DNA of 8,947 nt from a bacterium (GTDB lineage Bacteria > UBP15 > UBA6099 > DSWB01): NCBI GenBank assembly GCA_020061125.1, contig JAGUYV010000124.1, positions 1-8,947 on the forward strand, given 5' to 3'. A model generated the notes under the pieces. The model worked only from the letters and a program-made list of their open reading frames with translations, had not been told where the DNA came from and did not search any database. Both the position numbers and the translations under genes were made by a program. Below, piece by piece: positions 1 through 6,199 of the stretch (within the stretch, counting starts at the first letter, position 1; every line of letters starts with the position of its first letter).

Positions 1-1
1 G

Positions 2-592
2 GCCGCCGCCCTCCAGAGCCGCCCGGATCTGAACCAGGCGCGGCTCAACATCCAGCGCGGCGAGATCGATCTCATAAAAACAAAAAACGGACTGCTCCCG
101 TACCTCGACGCTTTCGTGTCCCTGGGCCGGACGGGGTATTCCTCCACCCTCGGAAGTGCGTCCTCGGATGTGTTCAGCGACGCTTCGGACATGTCCGCGG
201 GACTGACCTTCAAGTACACCCTCGGCAACCGGTCGAGCAAAGCCGTGCACAGACAGACTGAAATCAAGCAGGAACAGCTCGAACTGGCCATGGCCAATCT
301 CGAAGCTCTGGCTCAGGAGGATGTGCGCGCAGCCTGGGTTGAACTGGATCGCGCCACCAGCCAGGTGCGCGCCACAGCCGCATCCATGGATCTGCAGAAG
401 GAAAAACTGCGCGCGGAATCCGAGAAGTACCGCGTGGGCCGCAGCACGATTCTCCAGGTGAACCAGGCGCAGCGCGACGCGCTTCAGGCCGAAGTGGACT
501 ACGCCCAGGCCCTTGCCGACACGGTCAAGGCGCAAGCCGCGCTTCTGGCCCAGACCGGCATGCTTTTGCGGCACATGGGCGTCACCCTGTAA
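2..592 (+). CDS. TolC-family outer membrane efflux protein, C-terminal part (5' end outside the window)
   Basis: The reading frame is open from the first bases to TAA at 590-592, giving 196 residues of a protein whose N-terminus lies upstream. It begins with SRPDLNQARLNI, the usual TolC-family 'RPDL..A' motif opening the second structural repeat. A strand-like region follows (LPYLDAFVSLGRTGY, then GLTFKYTLGNRSSK), matching the second outer-membrane beta segment. Next come long Ala/Glu/Gln/Leu-rich helices typical of the periplasmic alpha-barrel, including EKLRAESEKYRVGRSTILQV and the 'Y..G..t.l.v..aq' signature. TolC-type proteins form trimeric channels across the outer membrane and periplasm for type I secretion or RND/ABC efflux. 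Next to glycan genes it might serve a polysaccharide or protein exporter, but that is inference. The family call is secure; the substrate cannot be read. Confidence 0.9.
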   Translation, partial: AAALQSRPDLNQARLNIQRGEIDLIKTKNGLLPYLDAFVSLGRTGYSSTLGSASSDVFSDASDMSAGLTFKYTLGNRSSKAVHRQTEIKQEQLELAMANLEALAQEDVRAAWVELDRATSQVRATAASMDLQKEKLRAESEKYRVGRSTILQVNQAQRDALQAEVDYAQALADTVKAQAALLAQTGMLLRHMGVTL

Positions 593-606
593 TCTTCCCG
601 CTCTTT

Positions 607-632
607 TTCCCGCTTCCGGCCGGGAATATAAT
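607..632 (+). promoter_or_regulatory. Small hairpin followed by a perfect -10 box, likely promoter for the SDR gene
   Basis: A 6-bp inverted repeat, TTCCCG (607-612) and CGGGAA (621-626) with an 8-base loop, runs directly into TATAAT at 627-632. The box would start RNA near 639, leaving a leader of about 25 bases carrying the GGAGG of the next gene (652-656). No good TTGACA-like -35 is seen 16-18 bases upstream, where the DNA is T-rich. TTCCCGCT also occurs 12 bases earlier (595-602), so either copy could pair with CGGGAA. The hairpin has no T-run after it, so it is a poor intrinsic terminator for the TolC gene. Confidence 0.4.
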
Positions 633-664
633 GGATCAACCGCGCGGCTCCGGAGGTGGAATAC

Positions 665-1651
665 ATGAAAGCGCTCGTAACCGGTGCGACCGGATTCATC
701 GGCTCGCACCTTGTGGATGTTTTGCTCGAACGCAACTGGGAGGTGCGCGCCATGGCGCGGCGCTCCAGCGCGTTCGACAACCTGGAAAACGCGGGCGGCG
801 CGGAAACCGTGCTCGGCGATGTGCGCGACCCGGACTCGCTGCGCTCCGCCGCCAAAGGCGCGGACGCGGTTTTTCATTGCGCTGCGCTCGTGGGCGAATG
901 GGGCGCGCCGCGCGATTACCACGAAATCAATGTCACCGGGATCAGGAACATGATTGACGCGGCCCGGGCCGCGGGCGTGGCGCGGTTCATCCATGTAAGC
1001 TCCGTGGCCGTGCACGGCAACGAGGGCCACCGGGACACCACCGAAGACGCGCCCATCCGCAAATCCGGCGTGCTGTACAACGACTCCAAGGCAGAGGCCG
1101 AAACCCTGCTCTGGGCCGCGCACGAGCAGGGCCGCATCCGCGCCACAGCCATCCGCCCGGTCATGGTATGGGGACCGCGCGACCGCGTGTATTTTCCAAA
1201 AATGATCAACGCCCTGCGCCACCGCATGTTCGTGTACATCGGCAGCCCCGGAAACATAGTGGGCCTGGCGCACGCGCGCAATGTGGCGGACATCATTGCG
1301 CGCGCTGCGGAATCCGACGCCGCCATCGGACAGGCCTTCACAGCCGCGGACGGGTGCCGCACCACGGTACGCGACATCGTGGAAGCGCTCTGCGCGGAGC
1401 TGAACCTGCCCCGCCCGTTCCTCACCCTGCCCTACCGCCTGGCGCGCGCCATTGGCGCCGCATCGGAAGCCGTGGGTCACGCCATGAACCGCAAAACCGC
1501 GCCGCTCATGACCAAAATGGGTATGGAACTGATGGGCAACAACCTGTGGTTCAGCATCGAGAAAGCGCGCCGCGTGCTCGGCTTCGAGCCGCAGCGGCGG
1601 TTCCCCGATCATCTGCCGGAATTTCTGGAGTGGTACAGCAGGAACTCCTAG
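665..1651 (+). CDS. NAD(P)-dependent extended SDR: sugar epimerase/dehydratase or 3-beta-HSD-like reductase
   Basis: A complete 328-residue protein of the extended short-chain dehydrogenase family. The N-terminal Rossmann motif is TGATGFIG (residues 6-13, GxxGxxG). The acidic LGDVRD stretch is at 50-55, HCAALVG at 71-77, the active-site region VSSVAVHG at 111-118, and the catalytic pair YNDSK (Tyr138, Lys142). RPVMVWGPRD at 164-173 is the conserved stretch after the active site. Near the C-terminus, FSIEKARRVLGFEPQ matches the 'KA...LGF.P' pattern common in this family. ATG 665 is chosen because GGAGG at 652-656 lies 8 bases upstream; a GTG at 656 overlaps that site and is unlikely. Such enzymes epimerise, dehydrate or reduce nucleotide sugars, or oxidise 3-beta-hydroxy groups. 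The nearby glycosyltransferases favour a sugar substrate, but the exact reaction is not determinable. The gene ends 25 bases before a convergent gene. Confidence 0.88.
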   Translation: MKALVTGATGFIGSHLVDVLLERNWEVRAMARRSSAFDNLENAGGAETVLGDVRDPDSLRSAAKGADAVFHCAALVGEWGAPRDYHEINVTGIRNMIDAARAAGVARFIHVSSVAVHGNEGHRDTTEDAPIRKSGVLYNDSKAEAETLLWAAHEQGRIRATAIRPVMVWGPRDRVYFPKMINALRHRMFVYIGSPGNIVGLAHARNVADIIARAAESDAAIGQAFTAADGCRTTVRDIVEALCAELNLPRPFLTLPYRLARAIGAASEAVGHAMNRKTAPLMTKMGMELMGNNLWFSIEKARRVLGFEPQRRFPDHLPEFLEWYSRNS

Positions 1652-1676
1652 CCGCTTCGGGAGCACCCGTGCGCGG

Positions 1677-2648
1677 TCATTGGGGGGCGGCCCCTGCCGC
1701 TGCCGCTTCGAGATCCGCCATATAGGGATTCACTACATAGGTTTGTGAAAAATTATCGAGCGGCCCGGCGTGCACGGCAATGGCGCGGGCCGGATCGAAA
1801 AACCAGTCTCCGCTCACAAGTCCGCCCTCAAGCGCCTGGCCGTAGCCCCAGGGCGTGTTCGCGCTGTCGGTTCCGAAATCGTCGCCGTCGAACGACGACG
1901 GCAGAACCGCGCCCCGGTAAGTGAAAGCACCGTCGAAACAGCGGCCGTCGCCCATGCACCCCCGCTGCCGCCAGAGCGTGTCGTACAGCGGAACCAGCGC
2001 ATAGCTCGTTTTCGCGCTGGGGATGCCGGCGGGTTCCTCGGAGCGGCCCAGGGGCAAATAGCGAACCACGCGGCACGCCGCCGGGTTCGCCATGACATTC
2101 TCGCGCGCCGTGCCGTATATGCCGTGTCCGTACTGCTCCACGAACACCGTGGGCCGGCCGTTCGTGAGCGTGACCGGGCCGGTCACCTTGAGCGTGCCGC
2201 CGCGCACGGCCGGGTTGTTCGCGTACAGCATGATGCTCGAATGCGCCAGGGTTTCCATGAGTTCGAGCGCGCCGCGCCCGGACCCGTCCTTTCGCACCAC
2301 CAGTTGGAGGCTCTCTGCGTCGTTCTCGTGACAGGAGACCGGGCACTCGGGATCCGGCGTGTAGTCGCGGGGATGGAACAGGGTGTAAAAGAGGAACCAG
2401 TGCGTGTGCGTCTCCTTGACATCGTAATACACCACCGCGGGCAGGGGGAATTTGTCCATGTTCTCCCAATTGTTGCCGCCGATCCAGTCTCCGTCGAAAT
2501 CCGCGGCTGTGATGAAATCCGCACGAGACGCCGCGCACTGCTGAATCACTGGCGCCCAGGCCTGGTGCGGCGCCTCGGGCTGCGCATACGCTCCCCGGCA
2601 GCAAAACGCCAGAACTGCGGCCGCGATGATTATCCGGATTTTCGCCAT
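1677..2648 (-). CDS. Secreted protein of unknown function with HPRDY and CHEND motifs
   Basis: The gene encodes 323 residues. The N-terminus MAKIRIIIAAAVLAF is a basic then hydrophobic signal peptide ending AYA-Q (cleavage after residue 22), so export to the periplasm or beyond is expected. Cys16-Cys17 do not form a lipobox because Phe15 occupies the -1 position. The mature part holds six cysteines (38, 102, 106, 192, 231, 237), an even number that suits disulfides. Recognisable blocks are DFDGDW (50-55), NNWENMDKFPLPAVVYY (59-75), THWFLFYTLFHPRDY (82-96), CHENDAESLQLVVRKDG (106-122) and DGDDFGTDSANTPWGYG (254-270). The clustered Asp/Glu/His residues could bind metal or calcium, but that is a guess. 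I do not recognise the family by name. ATG 2648 has GGAG 8 bases upstream (2657-2660). It stands alone between convergent and divergent neighbours, so it is probably monocistronic. Confidence 0.8.
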   Translation of the reverse strand: MAKIRIIIAAAVLAFCCRGAYAQPEAPHQAWAPVIQQCAASRADFITAADFDGDWIGGNNWENMDKFPLPAVVYYDVKETHTHWFLFYTLFHPRDYTPDPECPVSCHENDAESLQLVVRKDGSGRGALELMETLAHSSIMLYANNPAVRGGTLKVTGPVTLTNGRPTVFVEQYGHGIYGTARENVMANPAACRVVRYLPLGRSEEPAGIPSAKTSYALVPLYDTLWRQRGCMGDGRCFDGAFTYRGAVLPSSFDGDDFGTDSANTPWGYGQALEGGLVSGDWFFDPARAIAVHAGPLDNFSQTYVVNPYMADLEAAAAGAAPQ

Positions 2649-2675
2649 GTCGCATTCTCCATTGCTGAAACATTA

Positions 2676-2684
2676 AACATACCA
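2676..2684 (-). promoter_or_regulatory. Possible extended -10 promoter for the secreted unknown protein
   Basis: On the minus strand TGG precedes TATGTT (the hexamer occupies plus positions 2676-2681, the TGG 2682-2684), a TGn-type extended -10 with four of six consensus bases. Transcription would begin near 2669, giving a leader of about 20 bases that holds the GGAG ribosome site of the ATG at 2648. No convincing -35 box is visible. The position is sensible but the sequence match is modest. Confidence 0.3.
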
Positions 2685-2742
2685 TCAGTGTAGCAATCCG
2701 GATGCGCGCAATGCAAACCGTACCGCTGGCGAAGAGCCGTCT

Positions 2743-2770
2743 TGCCAACACTCACCGGGCACCCTATATT
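2743..2770 (+). promoter_or_regulatory. Sigma70-like promoter for the GT-C glycosyltransferase
   Basis: TTGCCA (2743-2748) and TATATT (2765-2770) are separated by 16 bases, a good match to the TTGACA / TATAAT pattern. The expected start of transcription, 6-8 bases after the -10, is 2776-2778, which falls on or next to the ATG at 2778. It sits in the 129-base divergent gap shared with the leftward secreted-protein gene. Confidence 0.5.
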
Positions 2771-2777
2771 TTGCATT

Positions 2778-4034
2778 ATGCGCTTGCGGACACAAGAAGA
2801 TATCCCGGCGGACACCCGTCCCCGCCCGATCCTGATCGGGATTCTGGTCCTGTTTTTCATAGCCGCATCCGGGTCTTGCTTCACGCTCCCGGACTGGCAG
2901 AGTTCGGACGAGCCGTTTCACTATTACTATGTAAAAATCCTTCTGCATGAACATCGGCTGCCGTCTCACCAGGAAACCTATCAGGCCGCGCACCCTCCGG
3001 TGTATTACGGTCTGGCCGCGCTCTGGGCCTGGCCTTTCAAATCAGCGGACGCGGGTTTTCTGAACAACTGGATCCGCCTGCTGTCCGTGTTTCTGGGCCT
3101 TGGCACGCTGGGTTTCGTGTACCTGATCGGCCGGGACGGGGCCGGAAGCGCATGGGCCGGGGCGTGCATGGCCGCGCTGGTTGCGGGCAATCCCTCGTTC
3201 CTGGCGCTCTCGTCCGTTGTGAGCAATGACCCGTGCGTGTTTTTCGCGTGCACGGGCGCTATCTGGCTTATGATTAAGACCGCGCACAGCGGAGGCGGCT
3301 TCAAAACCGCGGCCCTGTGCGGACTCGCCGCGGGCTTGTGCTGCCTGACCAAAATTTCCGCAAGCATCCTGATCCCATTCTTCTTTGTATACTTCTGCTT
3401 CCACCCGGATGTCAGAGCGCGCGGCGCAACGCGCGCCTTAGCGGATTTCGCAGTGTTCTGCGGCGCGGCCCTGGTCGTGTGCTCGTGGTGGTTCATCCTC
3501 GGCTATTTGCGCATTGGGGACAAAGTCCTGTTCAATCCCGTGTCCGCGCTCAACCCCAACCCTCTCTACATTCCCGAAAATTTTCTTTGGTTCATGAAGA
3601 TAAACATGCTTAACTTCTGGCTTCCCATGGACTATCTGCGGGGCGGCCCCGCGGGCGCGCCCATGGCGATCAAGGCCGGATACTTCGGCGCATCCTTGCT
3701 CGGCCTGCTTCTCGTGCTCCGTTCCGTAATTCTTGTTTTCAAGCAGGAAAATCCGCGCGCCAGGCATATCATGGCGGCCAGCGCCGCGGCTTGCCTCGTG
3801 TTCCTGGTTCAGATGTACATGTACAACATGAAAGTCCCGGTCGCCCAGGCGCGCTATGCGTTCACCATTCTCGGGCCGGTGACTCTGCTCGCCGCCATTT
3901 CTCTCAAGGACATCGCCGGGAGATGGTTTCCCCAAACCACCGTGGCCGTTGCCATTGCGGGACTGGGCATGAACATGGTGTGGGCGTTCGTGTACTTCGC
4001 GGGCATGGCCCCGCTTCCATTCCATATTCAGTGA
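2778..4034 (+). CDS. Polytopic GT-C (GT39/ArnT/PMT-like) membrane glycosyltransferase
   Basis: The protein is 418 residues, mostly hydrophobic helices. After a short cytoplasmic N-terminus and a first membrane segment (about 18-35) comes the loop motif SSDEPFHYYY (42-51). Its Asp44-Glu45 fit the acidic pair of GT-C enzymes' first periplasmic loop. QAAHPPVYYGLAALW (69-83) matches the GT39-type 'HPP.YY' element, and SSVVSNDPCVFF (145-156) the Asn-Asp stretch seen in relatives. CCLTKISASILIPF lies in the middle helices. Such enzymes move a sugar from a polyprenyl-phosphate donor to a protein, lipid or glycan on the outer face of the inner membrane. ATG 2778 is preferred over in-frame TTG 2742, because that TTG overlaps the probable -35 box. 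No Shine-Dalgarno precedes 2778, consistent with leaderless translation. The GT2 enzyme at 5171 could supply the donor. Acceptor and sugar are unknown. The length is near the short end for this superfamily. Confidence 0.82.
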   Translation: MRLRTQEDIPADTRPRPILIGILVLFFIAASGSCFTLPDWQSSDEPFHYYYVKILLHEHRLPSHQETYQAAHPPVYYGLAALWAWPFKSADAGFLNNWIRLLSVFLGLGTLGFVYLIGRDGAGSAWAGACMAALVAGNPSFLALSSVVSNDPCVFFACTGAIWLMIKTAHSGGGFKTAALCGLAAGLCCLTKISASILIPFFFVYFCFHPDVRARGATRALADFAVFCGAALVVCSWWFILGYLRIGDKVLFNPVSALNPNPLYIPENFLWFMKINMLNFWLPMDYLRGGPAGAPMAIKAGYFGASLLGLLLVLRSVILVFKQENPRARHIMAASAAACLVFLVQMYMYNMKVPVAQARYAFTILGPVTLLAAISLKDIAGRWFPQTTVAVAIAGLGMNMVWAFVYFAGMAPLPFHIQ

Positions 4035-4041
4035 TGGAATG

Positions 4042-4064
4042 CGGGGATCACGCCCCGGGCTTTT
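4042..4064 (+). terminator. Weak intrinsic-terminator-like hairpin at the GT-C / methyltransferase junction
   Basis: CGGGG (4042-4046) and CCCCG (4053-4057) form a 5-bp GC stem with a 6-base loop; GGC then TTTT (4061-4064) follow on the plus strand. It lies 8 bases after the GT-C stop and overlaps the last codons of the leftward methyltransferase gene. The stem is short and the T-run is only four bases and offset, so termination here is uncertain. Confidence 0.25.
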
Positions 4065-4833
4065 CCGCAACAATAAATATCATGGATCGGCCTGGGGGCC
4101 AGAGCCAGGTCGCGGCGTAATACAGGGATCGCGCGGCAGTGTGAAACGCATCTCGGGGCGGCGGCCCCACATTGGCGCGGCCCGCGCGCACGGGCCGCAG
4201 GCCCGCGCGACGAACCAGATCCGCGGCTTCGGCGAGCGTGTACTCCCGGTTGTGGCATTTGTACGGATGCACATTGATAGCCGTTTCAAGGTTCGTGTAA
4301 ATGTTGCGGCCCATGACAAACGCGGCGCGGTTTCGCAGGGACGCTACATTAGGCGTGGTGAGCGTCAGGCGGCCGCCTGGCGCAAGCACGCGCGCGAATT
4401 CCTTCATGGCCCCCATGGGCGACCCCACCAGATGCTCCAGAGTTTCGTTGAACAGAACCGCGTCGAAAGCACCGTCCACGAATGGCAGCGGCCCGGCCGT
4501 GATGTCCATCTCCACGGCGTGGATGCCCCGCGCCTCGAACAGGTTCAGATGCGGCGCGCCGGTTCTGGGTGGGAAAGCCTGGCGCGGAAACCGGTCCACC
4601 GCCGCCACCTTCCAGCCCAGAGACTGGCACAGAGCCGAGACATGCCCGGGCGACGCGCCCGCATCCAGCAGCCGCGCACCCGGCCGGGGCGGCCCGCCCA
4701 CAAGGCCCAGCACAAACCGGTAGCGCGGCTCGTGCTCGCGGAAAAAAAGCTCATGCTGCGTTCCTTGCAGCGCAGGCGCCAGCCCGCTCATGGCGGCGGA
4801 TATCTGTTCGTGCGTCAGTTGCGGCAATACCAC
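4048..4833 (-). CDS. Class I SAM-dependent methyltransferase
   Basis: The protein is about 261 residues with a Rossmann-fold methyltransferase core. Motif I, LLDAGASPGHVSALC (55-69), binds S-adenosylmethionine; Asp80 in VAAVDRF is the usual ribose-binding acidic residue. MDITAGPLPFVDGAFDAVLF (109-128) with NETLEHL (129-135) is the Methyltransf_11/23-type region, and FARVLAPGGRLTLTTPN (146-162) the motif III area. The C-terminal 60 residues include a hydrophobic stretch (SLYYAATWLW) that may contact membrane or a hydrophobic substrate. Start choice is open. GTG 4833 has GGAG only 3 bases upstream (4837-4840), while in-frame TTG 4827 would have 9-base spacing; an upstream stop limits further extension. 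In a glycan locus it may methylate a sugar or a lipid-linked intermediate, but small-molecule or protein targets cannot be excluded. It ends 13 bases from the convergent GT-C gene. Confidence 0.85.
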   Translation of the reverse strand: MVLPQLTHEQISAAMSGLAPALQGTQHELFFREHEPRYRFVLGLVGGPPRPGARLLDAGASPGHVSALCQSLGWKVAAVDRFPRQAFPPRTGAPHLNLFEARGIHAVEMDITAGPLPFVDGAFDAVLFNETLEHLVGSPMGAMKEFARVLAPGGRLTLTTPNVASLRNRAAFVMGRNIYTNLETAINVHPYKCHNREYTLAEAADLVRRAGLRPVRAGRANVGPPPRDAFHTAARSLYYAATWLWPPGRSMIFIVAEKPGA

Positions 4834-5170
4834 ATGCTCCAGGGTTCCGAAAAATTCTTGGCGTCATTATATCAGGCCGATGCCCGAACGCAAAACGCGC
4901 GCCCGGCGTCCCTGTTCATGGATACCATAATTATTTCATTATCAGGTATAATGGAGTTTATGGGTCTGCTGAAAAACCCAACAATCAGCGCCAAAAGCGC
5001 GAACGCAGCAAAAAACAGGGACTGGGAACGCGGCGCTATTCCGCGTGCCTGTACCTGCTTTTTGCATCCGCCCGGCTCTCTCACCAGCCCATTTAACAGC
5101 ACTCCCATCCCGCTAATGTCCGGCAACATTCAGAGACAAACACGGCGTAATTTATCACAGGAAGAACCGC
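4834..5170. other. 337-base divergent intergenic region with an AT-rich island and possible hairpins
   Basis: This gap separates the leftward methyltransferase from the rightward GT2 gene. It holds an AT-rich stretch (about 4921-4960) unlike the GC-rich surroundings, with a bulged dyad: ATACC/GGTAT (4922-4926, 4945-4949) enclosing ATAAT/ATTAT (4927-4931, 4938-4942). A plus-strand TATAAT lies at 4947-4952 without a clear -35. Just after it, TGGGT/ACCCA (4961-4965, 4976-4980) and GCTGA/TCAGC (4968-4972, 4985-4989) can form two overlapping hairpins that exclude each other. A further stem, ACGCGG/CCGCGT, is at 5028-5033 and 5041-5046. On the minus strand, 5129-4872 is an 85-codon frame with one hydrophobic segment (SLFFAAFALLALIVGFF), but it lacks a ribosome site, uses several ATA/AGA/TTA codons and has lower third-position GC, so I do not call it a gene. 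Confidence 0.5.
4866..4893 (-). promoter_or_regulatory. Extended -10 promoter for the methyltransferase gene
   Basis: Read leftward, TGA-TATAAT is a perfect extended -10 (hexamer at plus positions 4866-4871, TGA at 4872-4874). TTGCGT, at plus positions 4888-4893, lies 16 bases upstream as a partial -35 (TTG only). Transcription would begin near 4859, giving a leader of about 26 bases that contains the GGAG at 4837-4840. Confidence 0.55.
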
Positions 5171-6199
5171 GTGGACACCATTCTTGACCAGAAAACCGGG
5201 GCCAGATCCGGACCGGCCAGGCTCGACATCGTAATCCCGGTCTACAACGAAGAAGCCGCGCTCAACCACTTATTCGAGCGCCTGGAGCAGACCTTCAGCC
5301 CGCAAGCCATGGCCGAGAACGGGCTGGAACGGGTCCGGCTGATCTTTGTGGACGACGGCGGCACGGACAGCAGCGCCATGCTCATCGCCCGGCGCATCCA
5401 GCAGGGCGCGGACGCGATGCTGCTGTGCCTGTCGCGGAATTTCGGCCACCAGTCCGCGGTGTGCGCGGGCCTGGCCCACAGCGATGCGGACATCACCGCA
5501 GTCATAGACGCCGACTTGCAGGATCCCCCCGAGTTGATACAGGATATGGTCAAATTGTGGCGGAACGGCAACGATGTTGTGTACGGCATGCGCCGCAGAC
5601 GCAGGGAAAACCCCTTGAAAGTGTTCGCTTACTGGGCGTTTTACAGGCTGCTGCGGTTTCTGTCCGGATCGGATGTGCCCCTGGACAGCGGAGACTTTTG
5701 CCTTCTGGACGCCGAGGTGGTGCGCGCCATGAACGCCCTGCCGGAAAAGCTGCGCTTCCCGCGCGGGCTGCGCTACTGGGTCGGATTCCGCCAGACGGGC
5801 ATCCAGTACGACCGCCCCAGGCGCATGCACGGAACCTCGAAATACCCGTTTAAAAAACTTTACTCTCTGGCCACGGACGGCATCGCGTCCCTATCCATCA
5901 AGCCGCTCAAAATCAGCCAGATGTTGAGCATCTCCACCGCGGCCGCGGCCATACTGCTCATTGCAATTTTGCTGATCATCAATGTAAAAAACATGCCTTC
6001 CGGCATTGACGCCGGCATCATGCTCATCCTGCTGTGCATCCTCATCACTTCCGCGGCGCAGCTCTTGAGCATCTACATTCTCGGCGCTTATGTGGGAAGA
6101 ACTTACCTCGAAGTCAAAAACCGGCCCACATACATTATCAGAGAAACGATCTCGAAAGAAGAACTCAATCCCCAAGGTGGCCAGTCGCCGCAGAGCTGA
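5171..6199 (+). CDS. Family 2 glycosyltransferase, DPM1/GtrB/ArnC-like, membrane-anchored
   Basis: The protein is 342 residues. The GT-A domain opens with DIVIPVYNEE (19-28) and has VDDGGTD (60-66), where most relatives read VDDGSTD. LSRNFGHQSA (87-96) and the metal/nucleotide-binding DADLQDPPE (113-121, DxD at 113-115) follow. Further family marks are DSGDFCLLD (172-180), RGLRYWVGF (198-206) and the basic SKYPFKKL (223-230). Two membrane segments close the protein (about 251-271 and 281-308), with a short cytoplasmic tail. This matches enzymes that move a sugar from a nucleotide donor to undecaprenyl or dolichyl phosphate on the cytoplasmic face. The product could feed the GT-C enzyme in this window. 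GTG 5171 is chosen because AGGAAG at 5159-5164 lies 6 bases upstream. The last 35 bases overlap the 3' end of the opposite-strand GT4 gene. Which sugar is used cannot be told. Confidence 0.92.
   Translation: MDTILDQKTGARSGPARLDIVIPVYNEEAALNHLFERLEQTFSPQAMAENGLERVRLIFVDDGGTDSSAMLIARRIQQGADAMLLCLSRNFGHQSAVCAGLAHSDADITAVIDADLQDPPELIQDMVKLWRNGNDVVYGMRRRRRENPLKVFAYWAFYRLLRFLSGSDVPLDSGDFCLLDAEVVRAMNALPEKLRFPRGLRYWVGFRQTGIQYDRPRRMHGTSKYPFKKLYSLATDGIASLSIKPLKISQMLSISTAAAAILLIAILLIINVKNMPSGIDAGIMLILLCILITSAAQLLSIYILGAYVGRTYLEVKNRPTYIIRETISKEELNPQGGQSPQS

Noticed and set aside
16-17. Cys16-Cys17 of the secreted protein as a lipoprotein attachment site
   Set aside because: Those residues are protein positions, not window bases. 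The residue before Cys16 is Phe, which does not fit a lipobox, and a good AYA-Q signal peptidase I site follows.
1658-1669. CGGG-AGCA-CCCG hairpin between the convergent SDR and secreted-protein genes
   Set aside because: The stem is only 4 bp with no T-run on either strand, too weak to call a terminator.
1770-2693. 307-codon plus-strand frame opposite the secreted protein gene
   Set aside because: The translated product is Arg/Ala/Val-rich without recognisable motifs, whereas the minus-strand frame has a signal peptide, a ribosome site and ordered sequence blocks.
2742-2777. TTG 2742 as start of the GT-C gene
   Set aside because: It overlaps the probable -35 box, has no ribosome-binding site, and would add 12 residues before a normal cytoplasmic N-terminus.
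4872-5129. 85-codon minus-strand frame with one hydrophobic segment, upstream of the methyltransferase
   Set aside because: It has no ribosome-binding site, its third-position GC (about 61%) looks lower than that of its strongly GC-ending neighbours, it has several ATA/AGA/TTA codons, and its stop overlaps a strong extended -10 promoter. A real small membrane protein is possible but not supported.
4039-5187. 382-codon plus-strand frame spanning the methyltransferase gene and the intergenic gap
   Set aside because: It lies opposite a clear methyltransferase, has a low-complexity Arg/Ala/His/Pro-rich product with no motif, and arises from GC-rich codon bias on the other strand.
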